Notes: a model not told the origin generated them from the letters alone. Positions 42,737 through 53,400 are shown, counted from the first letter of the stretch. The stretch is 64,000 nt of DNA from WLWS01 sp965243105 (GCA_965243105.1 CBDEUC010000003.1:868001-932000); one strand, 5' to 3'. Program-made: numbers and translations.

Positions 42737-43529
42737 AAACTTCCCTCTTTTTTCTCTCAGCGGCCAGCTGGAAATTAACGTTAGTCGCGGCAAAGTCCAT
42801 TTCACAACCAGGTTCCGGCAAAAAATGCCCGTAGTCATCCCTGCCTCGAACCAGGGTTGCTGACTCCTCCTGTCCGACGGTTTGGCGGACGCTGGTCTTG
42901 ACGTAGTTAAACGTCAGCCCCACTCGACGCTGGCTTGACTGGTTCTGGTTTGAAGAATGAACTGCCCAGCCATGGTGCAGGGAAGCCTGCCCTGCCCGCA
43001 GCTCAATTTGTTCAACCTGGCTTTCATCAAAACTATTCTGGATCGACTGGCCACGGTGCAGGATATTCTTCTCATCGTAGGTATCGTGGTGCCTGAATTG
43101 TCCCTGGCGATGAGAGTCGATGACAAACTGCATGCAGCCATTCTCAACCGTAGCGGGTGTCAGCGCCACCCAGGCGGTGACAAGATCATCATCAGAATCC
43201 ATTTGCAGTCCCCAGTAAGTCAGGTCCTGGTGCCAGCTGATGAATCCTTCACTGGCAGGTTCCTTGATCACGTAACTCGAATCCCACAGCAGGATATCAG
43301 GGCCAAGTACCGATTCCACCGCATCAAGCAGCAGCGGGTTCGTGGCAATCTCGTAAGCAGAACGAAGGATGAGGTAGGGTTTTACACGGTAATGCATGGG
43401 GCCGTGCAGGGCCTCGATCTCACAAAGCCTTTGCTCATGTCGAAGTGCCTCGTTCTCCAGCATGATGGTAATGGGGAAATAAAAGCCTTTTTCGCTGTAT
43501 TCCCGGTTTTGTTTTTCACTTAGCTGCAT
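42723..43529 (-). CDS. Phytanoyl-CoA dioxygenase-like 2OG-Fe(II) oxygenase 1
   Basis: A 268-residue PhyH-family protein. The iron triad is His100-x-Asp102 (SWHQDLTYWG) and probably His191 (GWAVHSSNQNQSSQRR), with Arg201/Arg202 for 2-oxoglutarate. Bacterial members hydroxylate many small molecules, including betaines and ectoine. It lies between the CdhR/GbdR-like regulator (2-bp spacing) and the aldolase gene, so the three are probably cotranscribed. It may hydroxylate a quaternary amine so that the aldolase can split it. Function inferred from context only. Confidence 0.85.
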   Translation of the reverse strand: MQLSEKQNREYSEKGFYFPITIMLENEALRHEQRLCEIEALHGPMHYRVKPYLILRSAYEIATNPLLLDAVESVLGPDILLWDSSYVIKEPASEGFISWHQDLTYWGLQMDSDDDLVTAWVALTPATVENGCMQFVIDSHRQGQFRHHDTYDEKNILHRGQSIQNSFDESQVEQIELRAGQASLHHGWAVHSSNQNQSSQRRVGLTFNYVKTSVRQTVGQEESATLVRGRDDYGHFLPEPGCEMDFAATNVNFQLAAERKKREVYDTA

Positions 43530-43531
43530 AC

Positions 43532-44530
43532 TCAGTTACCTGCCTGGTTCCTGTCTTTCTTTGCGTTTCTTTCAAGGCTCGGTGAATAGCCATAGAGATC
43601 CTTGTAACACTTGCTGAAGTGGGAGGTGGATATAAAACCACTTACAGAGGATATCTCAAGTATACTCAGGTTCGTCTGGCGCAGCAGCTGCTGGGCATGG
43701 TGTAACCTTAATTGCAGGTAGTACTTGGACGGTGTGCAATTGAGGTACTTGTTAAACAGGCGCTCCAGCTGTCTTCTTGACAGGCCGATGTAGTCCGCCA
43801 GGTCTTTCTGGCTAATGGGCTCTTCCAGGTTTGCCTCCATCAGCTCTACCGCCACCACGAGTTTTTGAGACGGGTTACCCAGCAGGTGCCTCAGCGGTAT
43901 GCGCTGATCATCTTCCGGGTTGCGTATTCTTTCATGCACAAACTGCTCGGCAATTTCAGCGCCGACACTGTTGCCGTGCTGCTTACAGATAAAGTAAACC
44001 ATCATGTCCAGTGGCGCGGTTCCCCCTGAACAGGTATACCTGTTACGGTCGATTGAAAAAATTCTCGGGCTTATCTGGACATTTGGAAAACCTTCTCGCA
44101 GCGTTGTCAGGTTTTCCCAGTGAATACTGCAGCGGTAACCATCAAGCAATCCCGCCCTGGCAAGTACATAGGCGGCGGTGCACACGGACCCCACTGCAAT
44201 GCCACGCTGAGATTGTGCCTTGAGCCATTTCAGGGTTCGCGACGAGTGGTTTGATTCCACTTCTATTCCTGAGCACACGATGATCGCGTCGAGATTGGCA
44301 GGCCTGGCATTCTGTTCAACAGTCCCGTCAACGTTAATACTGACACCATCGCTTGCCAGTACCGAATCCCCTTCCTCGGAATACAGTTTCCAGCTGTAGT
44401 AGTCGCTGCCAAGTATACGGTTGGCCATGCGCAGGGGCTCAATCGCTGATGCCAGTGATATCAATGACAGGTTATTCAGAAGTAAAAACCCGAATCTGCG
44501 GGGGAGTGATTCAGTAGCTGAATTGGGCAT
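43532..44530 (-). CDS. GATase1-like/AraC-family regulator of CdhR/GbdR type
   Basis: A 332-residue transcriptional activator. The DJ-1/PfpI-like N-terminal domain contains RFGFLLLNNLSLISLASAIE (12-31) and GSVCTAAYVLARAGLL with the nucleophile-position Cys. The AraC helix-turn-helix domain (about 235-325) contains LADYIGLSRRQLERLFNKYL and VSGFISTSHFSKCYKDLYG. Both parts match the GbdR (glycine betaine) and CdhR (carnitine) regulators of pseudomonads. It is divergent from the MDR reductase gene (83 bp) and follows the carnitine operon, so it probably senses carnitine or glycine betaine and activates betaine genes here. Confidence 0.9.
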   Translation of the reverse strand: MPNSATESLPRRFGFLLLNNLSLISLASAIEPLRMANRILGSDYYSWKLYSEEGDSVLASDGVSINVDGTVEQNARPANLDAIIVCSGIEVESNHSSRTLKWLKAQSQRGIAVGSVCTAAYVLARAGLLDGYRCSIHWENLTTLREGFPNVQISPRIFSIDRNRYTCSGGTAPLDMMVYFICKQHGNSVGAEIAEQFVHERIRNPEDDQRIPLRHLLGNPSQKLVVAVELMEANLEEPISQKDLADYIGLSRRQLERLFNKYLNCTPSKYYLQLRLHHAQQLLRQTNLSILEISSVSGFISTSHFSKCYKDLYGYSPSLERNAKKDRNQAGN

Positions 44531-44613
44531 ATCAGCGTGTTACCTCGATCTTGTAATTTCGACTCGCTAGTGTTCTATTATGCATTTGTATTCAACTATT
44601 TACTATAATTGTC

Positions 44614-45750
44614 ATGTCTAATTTCGACATGCCAAATCAACACATAGGTGACACCTGGAACATGAATAATATCCCCGAAAAAATGAGCGCTGTGCTGCTT
44701 ACCGCGCACGGAGGCCTGGACAAGCTGGACTACCGCGAGGACGTACCCACACCAATTCCTGATGAAAATGAGGTACTTATAAAAGTTGCCGCGGCGGGAA
44801 TGAACAACACGGATATCAACACCCGTATTGGCTGGTATTCGAAAAGTGTCACCGGGGAAACCTCTGATGGTGGCCTGGGTGGTTTTGAGCTGGGCGAAAG
44901 CAAGGACTCCTCATGGGGAGGCGCTACCATAGACTTTCCCCGTATCCAGGGGGCTGATTGCTGTGGCTACGTGGTCGCCTGTGGCAGCGGGATCCCGTCA
45001 TCGCGAATCGGTGAGCGGGTTATTGTTCGCAGTATTGTTCCGGAGCCCGAGAAAGGAGAGTTTTATTGTTTCACCGTGGGCTCGGAAATCGACGGTGGTT
45101 TTGCGCAGTACCTGAAAATTGCCAGCAAGGATGCCCTCAGGATCGATTGTGACTGGAGCGATGAGGAGATTGCTTCCATTCCCTGCGCTTACTCCACCGC
45201 CGAGAACCTTCTTGAACGTTCTTCTCTTGCTGCAGAACGGGTACTTATCACCGGTGCCTCCGGTGGCGTGGGTTCGGCCGCCATCCAGCTGGCGCGTCGG
45301 CGTGGCGCAGAAGTACTGGCCGTGGCGTCGGCGGCAAAAAAAGACGAGGTAATGGCCATCGGTGCAGAAACGGTCTTTGACAGGGAAGCGGATCTTGTTG
45401 CAGCGCTCGGCAAAGACAGTATTGACCTGGTGGTTGACCTTGTAGGTGGGTCCGGCTTTCCCCAGCTGCTGGATATACTGAAAGTCGGGGGTCGTTATGC
45501 CACCGCCGGTGCCATTGCCGGTCCCATCGTCGACCTGGACCTCAGGACGCTCTACTTGAAGGATCAAACCTTTTTTGGCTGCACCCACCAGGAAAACAAG
45601 ATCTTTGAAAATCTCGTCTCCTATATCGAGAAGAATGAAATTCGCCCCCTCGTGGCTAAAAGCTTTCCGCTCGCGGAAATCAGGACTGCCCAGGAAGAAT
45701 TTTTAAGTAAGAAACACACCGGCAAGATGGTACTGGTGCCTCCCGCGTAG
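44614..45750 (+). CDS. Zinc-less medium-chain dehydrogenase/reductase (quinone oxidoreductase type)
   Basis: A protein of up to 378 residues in the MDR superfamily. It has an N-terminal GroES-like fold (KVAAAGMNNTDINTRIGW), an NADP-binding GASGGVGSAAIQLARRRGAE motif and a long QOR-like C-terminus. The catalytic zinc Cys of alcohol dehydrogenases is Asn here (MNNTD), so it should reduce enones or quinones without zinc. The start is uncertain: ATG codons at 44614, 44662 and 44683 are in frame, and similarity begins near the last. It is divergent from the CdhR-like regulator gene and may be under its control. Substrate unknown. Confidence 0.82.
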   Translation: MSNFDMPNQHIGDTWNMNNIPEKMSAVLLTAHGGLDKLDYREDVPTPIPDENEVLIKVAAAGMNNTDINTRIGWYSKSVTGETSDGGLGGFELGESKDSSWGGATIDFPRIQGADCCGYVVACGSGIPSSRIGERVIVRSIVPEPEKGEFYCFTVGSEIDGGFAQYLKIASKDALRIDCDWSDEEIASIPCAYSTAENLLERSSLAAERVLITGASGGVGSAAIQLARRRGAEVLAVASAAKKDEVMAIGAETVFDREADLVAALGKDSIDLVVDLVGGSGFPQLLDILKVGGRYATAGAIAGPIVDLDLRTLYLKDQTFFGCTHQENKIFENLVSYIEKNEIRPLVAKSFPLAEIRTAQEEFLSKKHTGKMVLVPPA

Positions 45751-46009
45751 CATAGCCGGCAGGAAAGTTGAGCAGCGAAAGCGGTGTAAGCACCGCGTAT
45801 ACGCAGGCAGCATGGTGTTTTTGCAGCTGTGCTGCTTGTAAAGAATTGTCACTTTTTGCCAGGCCAGGCTCTCTCAGGACGCGTTTCAGATATAGCCGGT
45901 CGCGCCTGAGCTAATTTGGCCGGTTTTCCTCCGCTAGTATGCGAAATTCTTTATCAGGGTTGGCGTTCTCTGGCACTTCTTCCCTTATGACAAACTTGGA
46001 CTCATTTGA

Positions 46010-48466
46010 ATGAAAAATCAGGCGCGTGTTGTGGTAATCGGCGGGGGTGTTGTTGGTGTAAGCACTCTCTATCACCTGGCAAAAAAAGGCTGGGGCGAAG
46101 ACGTGATGTTGCTGGAGAAATCCGAGCTCACTTCGGGTTCTACCTGGCATGCCGCAGGGCTGCTGCCGCTGTTTAACATGAGCTACAGCGTCGGGCAAAT
46201 CCACAAGTATTCTGTAAAGCTGTACAGCAGTCTTGAGGAGGAAACCGGCCAGGACGTCGGCTTTAAAAAAGTAAGCAATATTCGCCTCGCGATGAACCAG
46301 GACCGCATGGACGAGTACTACCAGTACGCGGCCACAGCCCGCACCATCGGCGTCAATGTCAATTTCCTCACCCCGGATGGCGTGAAAGAATTATGGCCCC
46401 TGTGCAATACCGAGGGTCTCGTGGGTGCAATTCATCATCCCGACGATGGCTATATTCAGCCGGCAGACCTGACCCAGGCCCTGGCAAAAGGTGCGAGAGC
46501 CATGGGCGCCAAGATTCACCGTCAAACGCTGGTGCTCGGTATCGAGAAAAAGCCTTCCGGTGAATGGCTGGTAAAAACTGACAAGGGCGACATCAGCTGC
46601 GAGCATATTGTTTCCGCCACCGGCAACTATGCCAGGCAGACCGGTCAAATGGTGGGGCTTGATATTCCCGTTGTCCCGGTTGAACACCAGTACATTGTCA
46701 CCGAACCCCATCCTGATATCGTTGCCAGGCACGAGCAGGGTTTACCGGAAATGGGCGTATTGCGTGAATCTGACGGTGCCTGGTACATGCGCGAAGAAAA
46801 TCGCGGATTGATCCTTGGCCCCTATGAGAAAGGTGCGCCGGCCTGTTACGTCGACGGTCCTGACACAAAGGCAGAATACGAGTTGTTTCCTGAAGACCTT
46901 GATCGCCTGGAGCCACATATCGAGGCCGCCATGAATCGAGTGCCGGCCTTTGCCGAGGTTGGCGTCAAGCAGGTTTATAACGGCGCTATTGCCTACACAC
47001 CGGACGGTAACCCGATAGTTGGCCCGGCCTGGGACCTTGAAAACTTCTGGCTGAACGAGGGCCATAGTTTTGGTATCACTGCGGCAGGTGGCGCCGGGTG
47101 GCAGCTGGCTGAATGGATCGTTGAAGGTGAACCCACCATAGACATGCTTGGCGTCGATCCTCGACGCTACGGTGACTACGCCACCAGGTCCTACCTGGTA
47201 AACAAGAATGAAGAGGCATACAGCCACGTCTTTATCACGCATTTCCCTGATGAAGAACGTCCCGCCTGCCGACCCCTGCGCACAGCTCCCTGCTACGAAA
47301 GATTAAAGGCCATGGGTGCCGTGTTCGGGCAAAAGTCCGGCTGGGAAAGACCAAACTGGTTTGCCAGCGACGGCATGGAGCAGGAAGACGACTGGTCATT
47401 CAGGCGTTCAAAGTGGTTTGGCGCCATTGAACGCGAAGTGGAAAATGTCACCAGCAATGTCGGCCTGCTGGACATGACCGCCTTTGCCAAGTGCCGCGTG
47501 TCCGGCCCAGGGGCGGAGGCTTTTCTTGATGGCCTCCTCGCCAATCGTATTCCTAAAAAACAGGGTGGTATTTCACTCAGCCACATCCTTACCAGCACGG
47601 GTGGTGTCCACTCGGAATTTACCGTGCGACGGGATGCGGACGACTCCTTTTACCTCGTCTCTGCTGGAGCTTTACAGCGACTTGATCATGACCACCTGAA
47701 AAAACACATGCCCACGGATGGTTCTGTGCACTTTCAGGACCTCACCGGTGCCTTCGGTGTCCTGGTTATTGCCGGGCCGAAGTCTCGGCAACTGCTTGAG
47801 CGTGTTTCTTCCGATGATTTTTCCAACGAGGCTTTCCCATGGCTGGCCTCACGGGACGTGGTGGTTGGTATGGCGCCGGTCAATGCCATGCGCGTGAACT
47901 ACGTGGGTGAGCTGGGCTGGGAACTGCATCATCCTGTTGAATACCAGAATCATATTTTCGATGCGCTGTTCGCCGCCGGCGAAGACCTGGGTTTAAAACC
48001 CTTTGGTATTCGGGCCATGGACTCCATGCGCCTGGAAAAATCCTACCGGGTTGTAGGCACAGAATTATCCATTGAATACTCCGCCTTTGAATCTGGCATG
48101 GACCGTTTTGTTCACCCCGATAAGGGAGATTTCCCCGGAAAGGAAAGCCTGGTTGCAGTAAAGGAAAAAGGCCTGGACAAGGTGCTGGTCACGCTGGAAG
48201 TAAAGGACGTAGATGACGCGGATGCGCTGGGCAACAATGCACTGACAATCAACGATGAAGTGATTGGTAGGGCAACGAGCGGAGGATACGGCTTTCGCCT
48301 TGGCAAGTCCCTGGCAATGGCAATGGTGAATATTGAACACGCTGAGACAGGTACCGCGATGGACATCGAGATCCTTGGAAAAACCTACCCGGCAGTGGTT
48401 ATCGGTGAAAGCCCCTTTGACCCTAAAAATGAAAGGCTTCGCGATGTGAACGGAGCCAATGACTGA
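46010..48466 (+). CDS. Dimethylglycine/sarcosine dehydrogenase-like FAD + GcvT fusion protein
   Basis: An 818-residue flavoprotein. The DAO-type FAD domain (1 to about 400) starts VVVIGGGVVGVSTLYHLA and carries GSTWHAAGL with His47, the residue covalently bound to FAD in mammalian dimethylglycine dehydrogenase. A linker follows, and then a GcvT-like folate-binding domain (about 430-818; RVNYVGELGWELHHP). It oxidises an N-methyl group and passes the C1 unit to tetrahydrofolate. With soxBDAG downstream, dimethylglycine to sarcosine is the logical step. Its end overlaps the GFA-family gene by 8 bp, which starts the tightly packed six-gene operon to 54.0 kb. Confidence 0.9.
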   Translation: MKNQARVVVIGGGVVGVSTLYHLAKKGWGEDVMLLEKSELTSGSTWHAAGLLPLFNMSYSVGQIHKYSVKLYSSLEEETGQDVGFKKVSNIRLAMNQDRMDEYYQYAATARTIGVNVNFLTPDGVKELWPLCNTEGLVGAIHHPDDGYIQPADLTQALAKGARAMGAKIHRQTLVLGIEKKPSGEWLVKTDKGDISCEHIVSATGNYARQTGQMVGLDIPVVPVEHQYIVTEPHPDIVARHEQGLPEMGVLRESDGAWYMREENRGLILGPYEKGAPACYVDGPDTKAEYELFPEDLDRLEPHIEAAMNRVPAFAEVGVKQVYNGAIAYTPDGNPIVGPAWDLENFWLNEGHSFGITAAGGAGWQLAEWIVEGEPTIDMLGVDPRRYGDYATRSYLVNKNEEAYSHVFITHFPDEERPACRPLRTAPCYERLKAMGAVFGQKSGWERPNWFASDGMEQEDDWSFRRSKWFGAIEREVENVTSNVGLLDMTAFAKCRVSGPGAEAFLDGLLANRIPKKQGGISLSHILTSTGGVHSEFTVRRDADDSFYLVSAGALQRLDHDHLKKHMPTDGSVHFQDLTGAFGVLVIAGPKSRQLLERVSSDDFSNEAFPWLASRDVVVGMAPVNAMRVNYVGELGWELHHPVEYQNHIFDALFAAGEDLGLKPFGIRAMDSMRLEKSYRVVGTELSIEYSAFESGMDRFVHPDKGDFPGKESLVAVKEKGLDKVLVTLEVKDVDDADALGNNALTINDEVIGRATSGGYGFRLGKSLAMAMVNIEHAETGTAMDIEILGKTYPAVVIGESPFDPKNERLRDVNGAND

Positions 48467-48860
48467 CGCACAGTTACATACCGGGGCCTGTCTTTGTGGG
48501 GCCGTAAAATATCGGGTCACAGGACCGCTACGCCCGGTCATGTATTGTCATTGCGAACAATGCCGGCGCACCAGCGGTCACTTTGTTGCTGCCACCGCCG
48601 CAGAAAGAGAAGCGCTGGTGATCGAAGCCGGTGAACATTTACGCTGGTACCAGTCGTCGGACCTTGCACGCCGTGGATTTTGTGCCTCATGTGGTGCAAG
48701 CCTTTTCTGGGATTCAAATGACCAGGATCACGTTTCCATCATGGCAGGCACCCTCGATAGCACTGCCGGGCTTGAAGCATCTGAGCACATATTCATTGAC
48801 TGCAAGGGTGACTATTACGAGATTAACGATGGACTGCCCCAGGTGGAAGGCTACGGATAA
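48459..48860 (+). CDS. GFA / CENP-V-family zinc protein (glutathione-dependent formaldehyde-activating type)
   Basis: A 133-residue GFA-domain protein with the full zinc ligand set: Cys11 and Cys13 (CLCGAV), Cys30, Cys32 and Cys35 (CHCEQCRRTSG), Cys75 and Cys78 (CASCGA). Members bind S-hydroxymethyl-glutathione or related thiol adducts. In an operon whose enzymes strip methyl groups as formaldehyde or methylene-THF, a formaldehyde-capture or detoxification role is plausible, though catalysis by this family is disputed. It overlaps the dehydrogenase gene by 8 bp and lies 2 bp before soxB. Confidence 0.88.
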   Translation: MTDAQLHTGACLCGAVKYRVTGPLRPVMYCHCEQCRRTSGHFVAATAAEREALVIEAGEHLRWYQSSDLARRGFCASCGASLFWDSNDQDHVSIMAGTLDSTAGLEASEHIFIDCKGDYYEINDGLPQVEGYG

Positions 48861-48862
48861 AT

Positions 48863-50116
48863 ATGAAGAATCGTTTTTCCGGTTTCAGCCTGTTTAAAAA
48901 CGCCCTTAGCTACCATGAAAACTGGCAGCGAAGCTGGCGTAGTCCCGAGCCAAAATCAGAATATGATGTTGTGATCATTGGCGGTGGCGGTCATGGCCTT
49001 GCCACCGCTTACTACCTGGCGAAAGTTCACGGAATGACCAATATTGCCGTGGTCGAGAAAGGTTATCTTGGTGGTGGCAATACCGCACGCAACACTACCA
49101 TTATTCGCTCTAACTACCTGTGGGATGAGGCGGCTCACCTCTACGAGCTGTCGATGAAATTGTGGGAAGGCCTGAGCCAGGAACTCAATTTTAATGTGAT
49201 GTTTTCCCAGCGCGGCGTATTGAACCTGGGCCACAGTTTACAGGATATGCGCGACATCGAACGCCGGGTGAACGCGAATCGCCTGAACGGTATCGACGGC
49301 GTAATACTGAGTACCGCAGAGGTACAGGATCTTATACCGATCATGGATTGCTCCTCAAGCAAGCGTTACCCGGTGCTGGGTGCCTCGTGGCAGCCGAGAG
49401 GCGGAGTGGCACGACATGATGCGGTGGCATGGGGCTATGCCCGGGCTGCCGATGCCCTTGGCGTCGATCTCATACAGCAATGTGCAGTCACCGGCATACG
49501 CCACGAAAATGGCAAGGTGCTCGGTGTCGAAACAAGCAATGGTTTTATCGGCGCACGCAAGGTGGCATCCGTGGCCGCAGGTAACTCCGGTGTTGTCGCT
49601 GCAATGGCAGGCCTGCGACTACCGCTGGAATCTCACCCGCTACAGGCCTTTGTATCCGAGCCGCTCAAGCCCTGCCTGCATACCGTGGTGATGTCCAATG
49701 CCGTGCACGGTTATATCAGCCAGTCTGACAAGGGCGACCTGGTTATCGGCGCAGGTATTGATCACTACAACGGCTATGGTCAAAGAGGCTCACTGCACAT
49801 TATTGAACATGCCGTTGAAGCCATCATTGAACTGTTTCCCACTTTCTCCCGCGTTCGCATGAACCGGCAGTGGGGTGGCATCGTCGATACCTGCCCGGAC
49901 GCCTGCCCGATACTCAGCCTGACCCCCATCGAGGGTCTCTACTTCAACTGTGGCTGGGGTACTGGCGGCTTCAAGGCAACGCCTGGCTCAGGTTATGTTT
50001 TCGCAGACACCGTCGCCAATGACAGGCCACATCCCCTTGCAGCACCCTTTTCCATTGACCGTTTTCACAGTGGCGCCCTGATCGACGAACACGGTGCCGC
50101 CGGCGTTGCACACTAG
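48863..50116 (+). CDS. soxB: Heterotetrameric sarcosine oxidase, beta subunit
   Basis: A 417-residue DAO-fold flavoprotein with VVIIGGGGHGLATAYYLA (about 36-53) and GGNTARNTTIIRSNYLW (70-86). RGGVARHDAVAWGYA (179-193) contains His185, the probable covalent FMN-attachment histidine. Length and motifs match SoxB. It houses the sarcosine oxidation site and, with SoxA, SoxD and SoxG, converts sarcosine to glycine and a C1 unit on folate. It is followed by soxD after 9 bp. Confidence 0.95.
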   Translation: MKNRFSGFSLFKNALSYHENWQRSWRSPEPKSEYDVVIIGGGGHGLATAYYLAKVHGMTNIAVVEKGYLGGGNTARNTTIIRSNYLWDEAAHLYELSMKLWEGLSQELNFNVMFSQRGVLNLGHSLQDMRDIERRVNANRLNGIDGVILSTAEVQDLIPIMDCSSSKRYPVLGASWQPRGGVARHDAVAWGYARAADALGVDLIQQCAVTGIRHENGKVLGVETSNGFIGARKVASVAAGNSGVVAAMAGLRLPLESHPLQAFVSEPLKPCLHTVVMSNAVHGYISQSDKGDLVIGAGIDHYNGYGQRGSLHIIEHAVEAIIELFPTFSRVRMNRQWGGIVDTCPDACPILSLTPIEGLYFNCGWGTGGFKATPGSGYVFADTVANDRPHPLAAPFSIDRFHSGALIDEHGAAGVAH

Positions 50117-50125
50117 GACATTATA

Positions 50126-50416
50126 ATGCTGCAAATTCACTGCCCTTACTGCGACGAACTCCGCGAAGAAGAGGAATTCAATTATGTCGGTGAGGCCCAC
50201 ATTGCCCGGCCGTCGAAACCGGAAGACCTCAGCGACGAGGAATGGGGAGACTACCTGTTTTTCAGGAAAAATCCGCGGGGTATCCACCACGAGATGTGGT
50301 ATCACGCTGCCGGGTGTCGTCGCTATCTAAATGTTACGCGTCACACGGTGAGCTATGACGTCCTTGAGTCCTACCCCATCGGCACACAGCCCTCGGTAAA
50401 AGAGGAAAGCAGCTGA
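50126..50416 (+). CDS. soxD: Heterotetrameric sarcosine oxidase, delta subunit
   Basis: A 96-residue protein with the SoxD zinc ligands Cys6 and Cys9 (HCPYCDELREEEEF) and a later Cys in WYHAAGCRRY, plus family segments VGEAHIARP and YLFFRKNPRGIHHEMW. It is a structural zinc-bearing subunit of the sarcosine oxidase tetramer. Its TGA shares a base with the ATG of soxA (TGATG), indicating translational coupling. Confidence 0.96.
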   Translation: MLQIHCPYCDELREEEEFNYVGEAHIARPSKPEDLSDEEWGDYLFFRKNPRGIHHEMWYHAAGCRRYLNVTRHTVSYDVLESYPIGTQPSVKEESS

Positions 50417-53400
50417 TGCAGGGCAAGCGATTAAGCACGGGTGGTCGTGTCGACCGAAGTACCGTCATAAATTTCACATTTAATGGTCAAAACTACCAGG
50501 GATTCAAGGGTGATACGCTGGCTTCTGCCCTGCTCGCCAACGGTGTCTCCATTGTTGGTCGCAGTTTCAAGTACAGCAGGCCACGCGGCATTGTCGGCCA
50601 TGGTGCCGAGGAACCCAATGCCATCATGCAGCTTGCTTCGGGCGCGAGGACAGTTCCCAATCTTCGTGCTACCCAGGTAGAGCTTTACGAGGGCCTTGAA
50701 GCACGAAGCGTCAACGGTTGGCCGAGCGTCAATTTCGACCTCATGGCCATTACTGGATTCTTCGGGCGCTTAATGCCACCCGGTTTTTACTACAAGACCT
50801 TCATGTTTCCCGGCAAGATGTGGATGACCTACGAGCACTTCATCCGCAAGGCAGCAGGACTTGGCAAGGCCCCGGAAGAAAAAGATCCGGATACCTACGA
50901 CAAGTTAAACCAGCACTGCGATGTACTGGTTGTCGGTGGCGGTCCTTCAGGGCTTGCGGCCGCCCTGGCAGCAGCCTCCAGCGGTGCCCGCATCATGCTG
51001 GCTGATGAACAGGCCGAGTTCGGCGGCAACCTGCTTGCTGAAAAAAGGCGCATAGGCGAAGACAGCGCAGAAGGGTGGATCGAAAGCACAGTAGCCCGGC
51101 TTTCTGCCATGGAAAACGTGACCCTGTTGAAACGCAGCACCGTGTTCGGCTACTACGATCAAAATTTCCTGGGAATTGTAGAGCGACGTAACGACCACCT
51201 TCCAGCATCAGAACAGCACGGAAGCCGCCAGCGTCTTCACCGCGTCAGGGCCCGCAAGGTCATTCTTGCCACGGGTGCCATAGAGCGGCCGCTGGTCTTT
51301 GCCAACAACGACCTGCCGGGCGTGATGCTCGCTTCTTCTGTTTCAACCTACGTAAATAGATATGGTGTAGCGCCAGGCAATAAGTTGTTGGTGTTTACCT
51401 GTAATGACGGAGCCTACCAGGCTGCACTGGACTGGCACGAGGCCGGCCGTGAAGTGGTCGCCGTGGTTGACACGCGACACACACAAAGCGGGCCACTTGC
51501 ACAGAAGTGTCGAGCACTTGGCATCAACGTCATTAGCGGTCACGGGGTTATCGAGGCCTGCGGTAGAAGGAGAGTTCGATCGGTAAAAATCGCCGGCCTT
51601 GATGCGGATTGCCGGCAGGTGACGTCTGCCGTTCGTGAGCTTGAATGCGATCTGCTGGTGAGCTCCGGCGGCTGGAGCCCGGCTTTACACCTCAGTTCCC
51701 ATACCGGCACTCGGCCGGAGTGGCGTGAAAGTATTGTGGGCTTTGTTCCGGGCAAGTTGCCCGGAAAAGTGACCTGTGCCGGTGCCGTTAACGGCAGCTA
51801 TTCACTCGCAGCCTGCCTGGAGGAAGGATCAAAAACAGGCTCGGCCGCGCTGAAGGAACTTGGTTTTGAAGTTGACGAACCCGACAGTCCTGCCCTTGCC
51901 ACCGACGAATTGTCCATGGCTCCGCAGCAGGCTGCCTTTCTCATACCGCATATAAAGCCCGTAAGTAGAGCGCCCAAGCAGTTCGTGGACTACCAGCTCG
52001 ACGTCACCGCAGCAGGGATCAAGCTCTCCACGCAAGAAGGCTATGAATCCGTTGAGCATGTAAAACGTTATACCGCCATGGGATTTGGCACCGACCAGGG
52101 CAAGCTTGGAAACATCAATGGTGTTGCCATCCTGGCCGACTGCCTGGGCAAGGGCATACCGGAAACCGGTACGACCATATTCCGTCCCGCCTATACCCCG
52201 GTTACTTTTGGTGCCATGGCGGGCCGCAATACCGACGAACTGTTTGACCCGGTACGTTACACCGCCATTCAGCGCTGGCACGAGGAACAGGGTGCCGAGT
52301 TTGAGAATGTTGGGCAATGGAAGCGCCCATGGTATTACCCACGCAAGAGCGAAAGCATGCAGGACAGTGTGAATCGTGAATGCCTGGCCGTCAGGAACAG
52401 TGTTGGAATCCTTGATGCTTCCACGCTTGGCAAGATAGATATACAGGGGCCTGATGCGGCGGAGTTTATTACCCGTATCTACACCAACTCGTTTTTAAAA
52501 CTCCAGCCCGGCAAGTGTCGTTACGGCCTGATGCTGCACGAGGATGGCATGATCTTTGATGATGGCGTGACGGCGTGCCTGGGTGAAAACCACTACCACA
52601 TGTTTACCACGACAGGTGGCGCAGCCGGTGTACTGGCATGGCTGGAAGTCTGGCAACAAACCGAGTGGCCGGAGCTGGAGGTTTACTTTACTTCGGTTAC
52701 CGACCACTGGGTCACAGCAACCCTGAGCGGTCCGAATTCCAGGAAGGTATTGGAGAAGGTTTGTGATGATATCGATCTTTCAAAGGACGCCTTCAAGTTT
52801 ATGGATTGGCGTGATGGCACTGTTGCCGGTGTAAAGGCAAGGGTGTTTCGTATCAGCTTTACCGGGGAGCTGAGCTTTGAGGTCAACGTTCCCGCCCACT
52901 ACGGCCGCGCGGTGTGGGAAAAGCTCATCGAGGCCGGGCAGGAGTTTGACATTACGCCTTATGGGACCGAATCCATGCATGTCCTGCGTGCAGAGAAGGG
53001 ATTCATTATTGTCGGCCAGGACACGGATGGTTCGATGACACCTGATGACATGAATATGAGCTGGGCCGTTAATAACAAGAAAGAATTCAGTTTCCTTGGT
53101 AAGCGAGGAATGACCCGCAGCGATTGCCTGCGCGAAGATCGAAAACAGCTGGTCGGGCTGCTGACTGATGACCCTTCGCTGGTATTACCCGAGGGAGCAC
53201 AGATAGTAGAAGACCCGGCTGAAGCGATCCCCATGACAATGCAGGGGCATGTTACCTCCAGCTACTACAGTGCCGCCCTTGGCCGCTCCATCGCTCTCGC
53301 CGTTGTCAAGGGTGGGCGCGGCAAGATGGAAAGGACTGTTTACTGCCCACTGGCAAATGGCAGTGTTGTACCCGCAAAAATAACCGGTTCCGTGTTTTAC

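Noticed and set aside
45751..46009. Riboswitch or terminator upstream of the dimethylglycine dehydrogenase-like gene
   Set aside because: Short hairpins occur (GCGGTG-TAAG-CACCGC and a GCAGCA/TGCTGC pair), but there is no T-tract and no match to glycine, cobalamin or SAM riboswitch cores that I can recognise.
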